Source: Verrucomicrobiota bacterium (GTDB lineage Bacteria; Verrucomicrobiota; Verrucomicrobiia; Limisphaerales; UBA1100). From it: DNA of 38,418 bases. The notes beneath the pieces were generated by a model that saw only the letters and a program-made list of their open reading frames with translations, searched no databases and was not told where the DNA came from. Both the position numbers and the translations under genes were made by a program. Where the stretch lies: positions 1-38,418 of the forward strand of contig JASLKQ010000027.1 of assembly GCA_030747505.1 (NCBI GenBank), in the 5' to 3' direction. Positions 31,891 to 38,418 of the stretch are shown piece by piece (position 1 is the first letter of the stretch; every line of letters starts with the position of its first letter).

Positions 31891-34041
31891 TCAGGGTGCC
31901 AAACTACCAGCTTTATCCAATGCTTCCAAGACCTTTCCGGGGCCGTTCATCACCGGAGGCATCACAATTGCCTCACCTTTGGGCGGATATACCAGTACTA
32001 ATGGCACCGCACCACGCTGATGCTGATGCAATGCCTTGGTGATAACCGGATTCCTGTCCGTCCAGTCTGCCAAAAATGCAACACCGCCAAGCTCCTTGAG
32101 CTTTTGGATAACTGGCTTCACTTCCAAGGCTCTACTCTTGGTATATTTGCAGCTCATGCACCAGTCTGCGGTAAAATCTATGAGCACCGGATGCCCTGCC
32201 GAGCGTGCCTCAGCTACGGCCTCTGGATTCCATTCTTTCCACTGAATCCCGCCAGCTTTTACTTCGATGCCGCCCTTGGCAATCTTCCGGCTCTCTGGAT
32301 GCCGCCAATCGAGCCCCCATTCCAATGCTGCTGCATAGCCAGTGACTAAAATGAACGCGCATACGACTAATGGCGCAGAACTCTTTGGAACTGTACGCTG
32401 CATAAATTCACCGAACACCCAGGCCGCCAGTGCCACAACACATAACAACACTCCCAACCACATCACACCACCCTTCCCAAACATCGGCCCGGTAAAGGAC
32501 AAGACCCAGATTGCCGCTGCCAACATTGGGAAGCCCATCATCTGCTTAAACTGCACCATCCATTTGCCAGGTTTAGGCAGAAACCCCAACCAACCTGGTT
32601 GAAAAGTGAGCAGAACAAAGGGAAATGCGAGCCCTGCTGCCACCGCGCACATGGAGGCAATAATAACCCCATTACTCTGGGTAAGTGCCACCCCCATCGC
32701 CGGCGCAAGAAATGGTGCCGTACAAGGGGTAGCCAAGGCCGTCGCCAATAGTCCATTAAAGAAAGCCCCCATGTAACCTTCACGACTGGCCAGTTCATTG
32801 ACCTTACCCGAGGCACCACCACCGAGATTGACCTCGAATACACCAAATAAATTCAAAGCCACCAGTGCCACCACCAATAGCAGAACCAGATTAAAATACG
32901 GGTTTTGCATCTGCATTCCCCACGAAGCCATACCGGTCGATTGCCTTACGGCGATCATCATCCCTGCCAGAACCAAAAATGAAAACAGCACCCCCAACCC
33001 GTATGTTAACCCAAGCTTACGCACACGCTCAGGCGTTTCCTGACTTTGCTGCACAAACCCAAGAATCTTTAGCGAAATTACCGGCAGCACGCAGGGCATG
33101 ATATTAAGGATCATTCCTCCTAGGAATGCCCCGCCTAGTATAAACCAAATTGATTTTGATTGGCCACTCTCAATGGGAGTTGCGACCTCTTCATTTTCAG
33201 AAAACACAAAAGCAGTCTTATAACCTTTAACCTCACCATCCTTTTCCACACGGATAACCCCAGGAATTGATTCAGGCCATTTACCAGCCTCACTCTTAAT
33301 AAATTTCTTTATAACAGTTGATCCAACGCCGCGCTCATATGTGGAATTATGATCAACACTCCATTTGAAATCTTTGGTGCCAAAGGGAAGAAATTCGATT
33401 TTCCCACTTTCAACCGGCACTTCCAAACGCACCGCCCGCTCCCCATTATTATCTACAAGCCCTGCCCAACTTGCCTTCAGTTCGGGCATCGCTTCAGTAT
33501 CGGGCCAATGTTTACGCCATCTGGCAAACAGATCGGCACCCTCCCCTATCTTCTCTTCATCACCCACAACCAGCTTGGCAGTAACTTCCTTTTCTCCGGG
33601 CAAACAAGTCTCCTCACACTCCAACCAGGTTACGGTTCCATTGAGATCAAACTCACCAGGCTTCATATCCTTAGCCAACTGTAGGGGAATAATAAGGAGA
33701 ACCTCATGATGATAGGCATAGGTGAACTGGTCGAATGACTCCACTTTTTCAGGAACCGGCCATTGAATACTCCCGGGAACAACCCCCTTGGGAAGATTAT
33801 TCCATGTCACCTTCGTTGCCTCACCGGTTTCCCCAACATTTTTCCAATAGGTATGCCAGCCCTCGGGCATCTTTAGGTGCAACCCTAAATTTACGGTTGT
33901 TCCAGGCTTTGCGACAGCCGCCTCAACCAAAAGGCTCACCTTGGTTTTGGCCCCGAAATCATCATCGTTGTTAAACAAATCCTGCCCATCGAGCAGCGTG
34001 CCATTTAACAAAAATAGAAGCGCGAACAGCCATCTCCTCAT
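31891..34041 (-). CDS. DsbD/ScsB-like thiol:disulfide interchange protein
   Basis: 716 residues from ATG 34041 (MRRWLFALLFLLNGTLLDGQ, a signal peptide; the track's start at 34128 adds non-conserved residues). The N-terminal periplasmic domain of about 280 residues carries GTVTWLECEETCLPGEKEV, a CxxxC redox site. The central membrane domain of eight or so helices has the two DsbD cysteine motifs MPCVLPVISLKILGFV and TPCTAPFLAPAMG. A C-terminal thioredoxin-like domain has IDFTADWCMSCKYTKSRAL. Together these relay electrons from cytoplasmic thioredoxin through the membrane to periplasmic targets. The N-terminal domain is larger than E. coli DsbD alpha and closer to the ScsB layout. It precedes the lipoprotein. 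Confidence 0.9.
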   Translation of the reverse strand: MRRWLFALLFLLNGTLLDGQDLFNNDDDFGAKTKVSLLVEAAVAKPGTTVNLGLHLKMPEGWHTYWKNVGETGEATKVTWNNLPKGVVPGSIQWPVPEKVESFDQFTYAYHHEVLLIIPLQLAKDMKPGEFDLNGTVTWLECEETCLPGEKEVTAKLVVGDEEKIGEGADLFARWRKHWPDTEAMPELKASWAGLVDNNGERAVRLEVPVESGKIEFLPFGTKDFKWSVDHNSTYERGVGSTVIKKFIKSEAGKWPESIPGVIRVEKDGEVKGYKTAFVFSENEEVATPIESGQSKSIWFILGGAFLGGMILNIMPCVLPVISLKILGFVQQSQETPERVRKLGLTYGLGVLFSFLVLAGMMIAVRQSTGMASWGMQMQNPYFNLVLLLVVALVALNLFGVFEVNLGGGASGKVNELASREGYMGAFFNGLLATALATPCTAPFLAPAMGVALTQSNGVIIASMCAVAAGLAFPFVLLTFQPGWLGFLPKPGKWMVQFKQMMGFPMLAAAIWVLSFTGPMFGKGGVMWLGVLLCVVALAAWVFGEFMQRTVPKSSAPLVVCAFILVTGYAAALEWGLDWRHPESRKIAKGGIEVKAGGIQWKEWNPEAVAEARSAGHPVLIDFTADWCMSCKYTKSRALEVKPVIQKLKELGGVAFLADWTDRNPVITKALHQHQRGAVPLVLVYPPKGEAIVMPPVMNGPGKVLEALDKAGSLAP

Positions 34042-34159
34042 AACGGAAATAAGACTCTCAAAAAAACGCTGCTTTTGAAATGCTTTATTCATGCAACTAG
34101 CTGCCGTATAATCCAACCCAAGTTTCACAACAGCAAACCCTCATCGAAAGCTTTAGTGC

Positions 34160-34372
34160 ATGATTGGCATTGGTTTATTACTCATAATCGGATTTATTAT
34201 TGTTGTAATCATAGGTTGCATCGGCGGGTTCATCTACTACCTGAGCAAAGACAAAAAAGGCCAGCCAACCCAAAACAATGAAATGGGGCACCTGAGCAAC
34301 CGAATTAAAGCCTTGGAAGCAGATGTCGCTGACTTGAAGAGGAAGCTGACGGACCACAAACATGACTCATAG
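34160..34372 (+). CDS. Small single-helix membrane protein with coiled-coil tail
   Basis: 70 residues: MIGIGLLLIIGFIIVVIIGCIGGFIYYLSKDKKG is one strong membrane helix with a Gly-rich end and a positive stop, followed by QNNEMGHLSNRIKALEADVADLKRKLTDH, a heptad-like coiled coil. That composition is unlikely to arise by chance as a shadow, since no gene lies opposite it. No Shine-Dalgarno is seen. Function unknown; phage-shock PspB-like small regulators have the same layout, but no family match is claimed. It lies between the divergent dsbD-like gene and the PQQ propeller gene. Confidence 0.6.
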   Translation: MIGIGLLLIIGFIIVVIIGCIGGFIYYLSKDKKGQPTQNNEMGHLSNRIKALEADVADLKRKLTDHKHDS

Positions 34373-34486
34373 GCCTCTGCTCCTTATAGCGATATAGCGC
34401 CGGCGCACCTTGTCAGTTCATTAATTTATCATTTAGATTGAATCTATCTCACCTTCACCGTATCTAATCAGAAACCATTTTACCAT

Positions 34487-35698
34487 ATGCGTATCATAAC
34501 AACTACCCTTCTATTGAGCTACACACTCACCTCATTTGCCGCAGACTGGCCACAATTTCGTGGGCCCAATCGCGATGGAGTCTCCACTGAAAAAGGCTTG
34601 GCCAAACAATGGCCCGAAAAAGGGCCCAAACTGCTCTGGAAGTCCGAAGGCTTGGGTGGAGGATGGTCCAGTGTGGCGATCGCCGATAAAACGATCTATA
34701 CCATGGGTGATCTTGAGGATGCCTGTTATCTCTTTGCCCTTAACCTTCAAGGTAAACAACTCTGGAAAGCGCGTGTCGGGGAACCCAAGGGACACCGTGG
34801 ATACCCCGGTCCCCGTTCTACTCCAACAGTATCAAACGGACACGTGTACGTTTTGGGTCAATATGGTGATCTGGTTTGTATCAGCACCGCCGGCAAGGAA
34901 GTGTGGCGCACGAATATTGAGAGTAATTATGGTGGCCGAATGATGAGCGGTTGGAAATGGAGCGAGTCTCCACTGGTAGACGACGGGAAAGTCGTGGTTA
35001 CCCCCGGCGGCACAAAAGGTGGCGTGCTTGCGCTGGACGCAAAAACCGGCAAGCAAGTCTGGCGCTGTAAAGGCTTCACCGACTCAGCCGGTTATTCCTC
35101 CTTGATCGTGCGCGATTTTGGTGGAGTAAAACAATACATTCAGGTGTCAGGAAAGAGTGTGGTGGGCGTCGATTCCAATAATGGAGAGGTCCTTTGGCAA
35201 GCACCAAGAGCAGGCAAAACAGCGGTGGTCAGCAACCCTATTTTTCATGAAGGAAGTCTGTTTGTAACCAGTTCCTATGGTGTAGGTTGCAGCGGATTCG
35301 AGGTGACTGGAACCGGTGGAAACTTCAAGGTCAAGGAAACCTACGCAAATAAATCAATCGCCAACCACCATGGTGGATGCATACGTGTAGGAGATTATGT
35401 TTACGGCGCCAGCGGAAGCGTTCTGGTCTGCCTAAACTTGAAGACCGGAAAGGAAATGTGGAAGGAACGCAGCGCAGGAAAAGGTGCAATTGTAGTGGTT
35501 GGAGACAAGATCATCCTGCGCGCCGAGAGCAAGGGTACCATCTCGCTAGTGGAACTAAACCCAAATGCCTATAAGGAGATTAGCCGTTTTGAGCAACCTG
35601 AGCGCACCCGAAAAAAGGCTTGGGCTCACCCGGTGGTTTGTGATGGAACCCTCTACATACGCGACCAGGGGCTGTTATTGGCATACGACCTTCGATAA
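34487..35698 (+). CDS. PQQ-type beta-propeller repeat protein, exported
   Basis: 403 residues. MRIITTTLLLSYTLTSFAADWPQFRGPNRDG combines a signal peptide with the WPQFRGPNRDG motif common in exported propeller proteins of Planctomycetes and Verrucomicrobia. Repeating blades have Trp-ended units such as LNLQGKQLWKARVG, ISTAGKEVWRTNI, LDAKTGKQVWRCKGF, VDSNNGEVLWQAP and LNLKTGKEMWKERS, about seven in number. Such PQQ_2 proteins usually act as scaffolds and not as PQQ enzymes; no quinoprotein catalytic residues are evident. A strong terminator follows, so it is transcribed alone or with the small gene upstream. Confidence 0.85.
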   Translation: MRIITTTLLLSYTLTSFAADWPQFRGPNRDGVSTEKGLAKQWPEKGPKLLWKSEGLGGGWSSVAIADKTIYTMGDLEDACYLFALNLQGKQLWKARVGEPKGHRGYPGPRSTPTVSNGHVYVLGQYGDLVCISTAGKEVWRTNIESNYGGRMMSGWKWSESPLVDDGKVVVTPGGTKGGVLALDAKTGKQVWRCKGFTDSAGYSSLIVRDFGGVKQYIQVSGKSVVGVDSNNGEVLWQAPRAGKTAVVSNPIFHEGSLFVTSSYGVGCSGFEVTGTGGNFKVKETYANKSIANHHGGCIRVGDYVYGASGSVLVCLNLKTGKEMWKERSAGKGAIVVVGDKIILRAESKGTISLVELNPNAYKEISRFEQPERTRKKAWAHPVVCDGTLYIRDQGLLLAYDLR

Positions 35699-35720
35699 TA
35701 AACCCAACAAGCTTTAGACC

Positions 35721-35747
35721 AGCCGGCGTTAACGCCGGCTTTTTTTA
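35721..35747 (+). terminator. Strong intrinsic terminator after the PQQ-propeller gene
   Basis: AGCCGGCG-TTAA-CGCCGGCT forms a perfect eight-pair stem with a four-base loop, then TTTTTTT. It ends the plus-strand gene; the convergent helicase gene stops at the T-run. Confidence 0.92.
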
Positions 35748-37766
35748 TTCCAGCATTGCGCGCATGGCATCGAACATGCCCTTGCCTTCGTCCACCCCAA
35801 CTGGCTCGCTATCGATCATGTCCTCACATAGTTCCTCAGGTATCTCCTTGAGAAAACTAGAGGGCTGACAAGGAATGAGCTGCCCGTATTTGTGCCTATT
35901 TAAGCAGTATGTAATCGTCAAGGTCTGCATGGCCCGGGTGATGGCCACGTAAAACAACCGGCGCTCCTCATCCAATGTGTCCTCGACCGCAGAACGCGAA
36001 TGAGGCAGCAGGCCTTCCTCCACTCCAACCAGAAACACATGGGGGTATTCCAGTCCTTTACAGCTGTGTGTAGTGATGAGTGTTACCGCATCACTTTTTT
36101 CCTCCTTTTCCTCCTCACGCTCGGCATCCAGTGCAATGTCATCAAGAAACTTCACCAACCGATTTGCCGGCAACAACAACTCACCCCTGTCATCCATGGT
36201 ATGAATCAATTCGCGTAAATTGCGCATACGGTTCTCCGCGTTCTCCGGATTCTTTTCGCCTTTCTTCAATTCCGCCTCATAATTGATCGAATCCATTAAA
36301 CCATCAGCCCAAGCAGCCAGAGATAATCTTTCATTCTTCAATGGCATGCGAAATCCCTCAACAAGCTCCACGAAAGCCTCAATAGACTTTCTTGTGCGCG
36401 GTTGGAACTCATGGATGACCAGATCATTATTCATCGCCTGCCAAACCGAACCGGATCGTTCCTGACTCGCGTTTAGCAACCGCTCCATAGTCACATCGCT
36501 CAAACCACGAGCAGGCACATTCGCAATGCGCAACAGACTTGCGTCATCATTGGGATTGACCATCACCTTCATAATCGCAAGGAAATCCCGAATTTCTCGC
36601 CGGTCAAAAAAACTCTGACCGCCAATCAAAACATATCGCACTTCTGCCTTGCGAAGAGCTGTCTCCAGAGGTCGCGCTTGAATGTTAGTGCGAAACAGTA
36701 TCGCATGATCCTTCCAGGAAATGCGCTTGGTCATGCGGTTAAATTCAATCTCACCCACTATCGCCTCAGCCTCCTTTTCCTCATCTTCAAAAGGCTGCAC
36801 CCCTATAAAATCCCCCCGCCCTTTTACCGACCATAGCTTCTTGGGACGGCGCCTTGGATTGTTTTTAATCACCGCATTGGCCGCATCAAGGATCACGCCG
36901 GTAGACCGGTAATTCTGTTCCAACCTGATGACTTCCATCTCTGGGAAATCCTTTTCCATGTCCAGAATGTTGGAGATCTCCGCACCCCGCCATCCGTAAA
37001 TACTCTGGTCATCATCACCCACCACGCAGACGTTGCGGTGTTCCTTAGCCAGTAGATACATTAATTCGTACTGGGTAGCATTGGTGTCCTGATACTCATC
37101 CACCGTAACGTACTGATAACGAGCACGGCATTCCTCCAAAACTGCGGGATACTCCTTGAACAACCTGAGGGTCAAGACCAACAGATCGTCAAAATCCACC
37201 GCATTAGCCGCCTTGAGTGCTGTATCATAACGCCCTCGTATATGATCTGCCATAGCGACGGCTTCTTCGCTCCCAAAAACCTTTCCAGACCCGCTGGGCC
37301 CCGCATTCTTGATTCGACTTAACAGGCTGTGAAGCTCACGGGCATCGGCCTTTACATCCTTGCCTGTAATTGCACTGAGAATTTTTTTTACGACCCCCAA
37401 TTGTTCGCTCTCGCTATAGATCACAAAGTTCCTCTTATAGCCAAGCTTTTCAATGTGGCCTCTTAGAATACGAACACAGAGGGAATGAAACGTACAAACC
37501 GTAGCCTTCTGTGGCTTGCCATCCTCGCGCTCTGGTGGATGCGGGATAAGCTTGCTCACCCGTTGATTCATTTCCCGGGCCGCCTTGTTGGTAAAAGTAA
37601 CTGCCAGAATGTTTTCAGGCGAAATTCCCTGGTCGACCATATAGGCCACACGATGGGTTATGGTATTGGTCTTTCCGGTCCCCGCTCCAGCTAGAATCAA
37701 CACCGGTCCTTCAATTGTTTGGGCCGCCTTGCGTTGTTCAGAATTTAAGCTGTTCAGTTCAGCCAT
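35745..37766 (-). CDS. ATP-dependent DNA helicase, UvrD/Rep/PcrA family
   Basis: 673 residues. Superfamily 1A motifs in order: LNSEQRKAA (Q motif), ILAGAGTGKTNTITHR (Walker A), LAVTFTNKAAREM, TFHSLCVRILR, DFDDLLV, VTVDEYQDTNATQYE (Walker B), VVGDDDQSIYGWRGAEISNIL, LEQNYRST, GGQSFFDRREIRD, VTLITTHSCKGLEYPHVFL and EERRLFYVAITRAM. It unwinds DNA 3' to 5' in repair or fork restart. Length near 670 and the early stop after the helicase core favour Rep or PcrA over UvrD proper; the C-terminal tail is short. It converges on the PQQ gene terminator, and the STAS gene lies 55 bases upstream. Confidence 0.94.
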   Translation of the reverse strand: MAELNSLNSEQRKAAQTIEGPVLILAGAGTGKTNTITHRVAYMVDQGISPENILAVTFTNKAAREMNQRVSKLIPHPPEREDGKPQKATVCTFHSLCVRILRGHIEKLGYKRNFVIYSESEQLGVVKKILSAITGKDVKADARELHSLLSRIKNAGPSGSGKVFGSEEAVAMADHIRGRYDTALKAANAVDFDDLLVLTLRLFKEYPAVLEECRARYQYVTVDEYQDTNATQYELMYLLAKEHRNVCVVGDDDQSIYGWRGAEISNILDMEKDFPEMEVIRLEQNYRSTGVILDAANAVIKNNPRRRPKKLWSVKGRGDFIGVQPFEDEEKEAEAIVGEIEFNRMTKRISWKDHAILFRTNIQARPLETALRKAEVRYVLIGGQSFFDRREIRDFLAIMKVMVNPNDDASLLRIANVPARGLSDVTMERLLNASQERSGSVWQAMNNDLVIHEFQPRTRKSIEAFVELVEGFRMPLKNERLSLAAWADGLMDSINYEAELKKGEKNPENAENRMRNLRELIHTMDDRGELLLPANRLVKFLDDIALDAEREEEKEEKSDAVTLITTHSCKGLEYPHVFLVGVEEGLLPHSRSAVEDTLDEERRLFYVAITRAMQTLTITYCLNRHKYGQLIPCQPSSFLKEIPEELCEDMIDSEPVGVDEGKGMFDAMRAMLE

Positions 37767-37821
37767 GAAGAAGGCGAGTTAACCTCGATAAAAACCCGAA
37801 ACCAACTTGAAGTTAGTCTAC

Positions 37822-38295
37822 TTATTGACGCCCCAAATCCTCTTCCAAAAACTTGGTGACATCCTTAAACCGCGGAACATTTTCAGAATTAATCCCCATC
37901 AGGGTACGGTGTGCTTGCAGACTCGCTTCGGCCATCTCTCGTTTACCTGCGTCGACAGATTCCGTATCCTCCAGCTGCCCATCAAAGGGATTAGCCCCAT
38001 GGCTCACTGAAACTAAATCCAAGACCCCTAGATTCTCCAAAAGATCAACCACGCGCTCGCATGGATTGAGGAGCTCTATCCGATCCAGACGCCCGGTCAT
38101 CCCCATAAGGATCCCCAGAAATGTACTATCCATATTCGGGCAACCACTCAAATCCAGCAAGAGAGCCCGGTTCCCTTCCTCACAGCATTGCTCGGTCACC
38201 ACCCTGAAATCCACCCCCAGCGAAAAGTTGGCCGCTCCCACCACCTTAACACAGGCAACCCCGTCAATGGTAGCTACTTGCATGAGTGTTTGCAT
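37822..38295 (-). CDS. STAS-domain protein (anti-anti-sigma-like) with C-terminal extension
   Basis: 157 residues from the ATG at 38295; the track's TTG at 38298 is out-ranked because the upstream stop forms TGATG with this ATG. The STAS fold covers about residues 5-105: VACVKVVGAANFSLGVDFRVV, then LLLDLSGCPNMDSTFLGILMGM with S57 as the probable phospho-acceptor after Asp56, and IELLNPCERVVDLLENLGVLDLVSV. STAS proteins of the SpoIIAA type bind anti-sigma kinases in their unphosphorylated form. Residues 106-157 form an extension of unknown role (FKDVTKFLEEDLGRQ at the end). Translational coupling to the partial upstream gene suggests a partner pair. Confidence 0.85.
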   Translation of the reverse strand: MQTLMQVATIDGVACVKVVGAANFSLGVDFRVVTEQCCEEGNRALLLDLSGCPNMDSTFLGILMGMTGRLDRIELLNPCERVVDLLENLGVLDLVSVSHGANPFDGQLEDTESVDAGKREMAEASLQAHRTLMGINSENVPRFKDVTKFLEEDLGRQ

Positions 38296-38418
38296 CAAGC
38301 TGCCCGAGCCTCTTTGACTACAATTTGAGTAAGAACTTGCTGAAGCACAAATGATTCATCCAAAGAAGTGGACACCAGTTTATGGTTGCAATGCATCAAT
38401 AAATCCATAGCCACCACC
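38295..38418 (-). CDS. C-terminal part of an unidentified gene upstream of the STAS gene (cut by right edge)
   Basis: The frame is open from the window edge to a TGA at 38297-38295: VVAMDLLMHCNHKLVSTSLDESFVLQQVLTQIVVKEARAA, about 40 residues with a helical look. The TGA overlaps the STAS ATG (TGATG), which argues for a real, coupled gene. An anti-sigma kinase or phosphatase would be the usual neighbour, but these residues do not identify one. Confidence 0.5.
   Translation of the reverse strand, partial: VVAMDLLMHCNHKLVSTSLDESFVLQQVLTQIVVKEARAA

Overview
The window looks like a chromosomal segment of a Gram-negative, outer-membrane-bearing bacterium, most likely a member of the Verrucomicrobiota or a close PVC relative. 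Pointers are BamA with a Skp/OmpH chaperone, a PQQ-type propeller protein opening with a DWPQFRGPNRDG-like motif, small GspG-like pseudopilins ending in a CPSGGxY...C...GH pattern, a futalosine-pathway menaquinone gene (mqnD) and a DUF1844 protein. This assignment is inference from gene content; no search was run. There is no phage, insertion sequence, CRISPR array or rRNA. Coding density is very high, with many ATGA, GTGA or TAATG overlaps, and no gene-free stretch exceeds 300 bases.

Layout. 1-532 (-) is the start of a membrane-anchored coiled-coil protein cut by the left edge. 683-1144 (+) is a DUF1844 protein. 1156-4305 (-) is a maf-serA-ppiC block. 4434-5943 (+) holds an NHS-like MFS transporter and an initiator tRNA-fMet with its terminator. 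5979-9435 (-) holds panE-gltX-pgsA and a Bcp peroxiredoxin, followed upstream by an HU gene (9514-9801, -). 9988-11675 (+) is aguB-gluQ. 11672-12414 (-) carries two pseudopilin-like genes. 12468-19355 (-) is a complete five-gene Yej/Opp-type peptide ABC importer. 19455-21484 (+) is mqnD plus an aldo/keto reductase. 21488-30704 (-) is a long housekeeping array: purE, prs, rplY, pth, rpsF, ssb, rplI, a terminator, dnaB, bamA, skp. 30763-34041 (-) has a DsbD-like reductase and a frameshifted lipoprotein. 34160-35698 (+) has a small membrane peptide and a PQQ-propeller protein with a strong terminator. 35745-38418 (-) has a UvrD/Rep helicase, a STAS protein and the tail of another gene.

The most striking observation is the bcp gene. 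The ORF track shows only its C-terminal part because an in-frame TGA sits exactly at the peroxidatic cysteine position (DDTPG-TGA-TKEAC), with intact Bcp sequence on both sides and the resolving cysteine kept. This is the signature of a selenocysteine-containing peroxiredoxin, and a possible SECIS-like hairpin lies just downstream. Other points worth a look are an OppF ATPase with a fused four-helix membrane domain, a shared unusual C-terminal tail on both peptide-importer ATPases, an acidic coiled-coil insertion with a DNA tandem repeat in BamA, a single-base frameshift in a lipoprotein gene, a pseudopilin-like protein lacking the prepilin cleavage motif, and an initiator tRNA with an A-U pair in the usually all-G:C anticodon-stem block.
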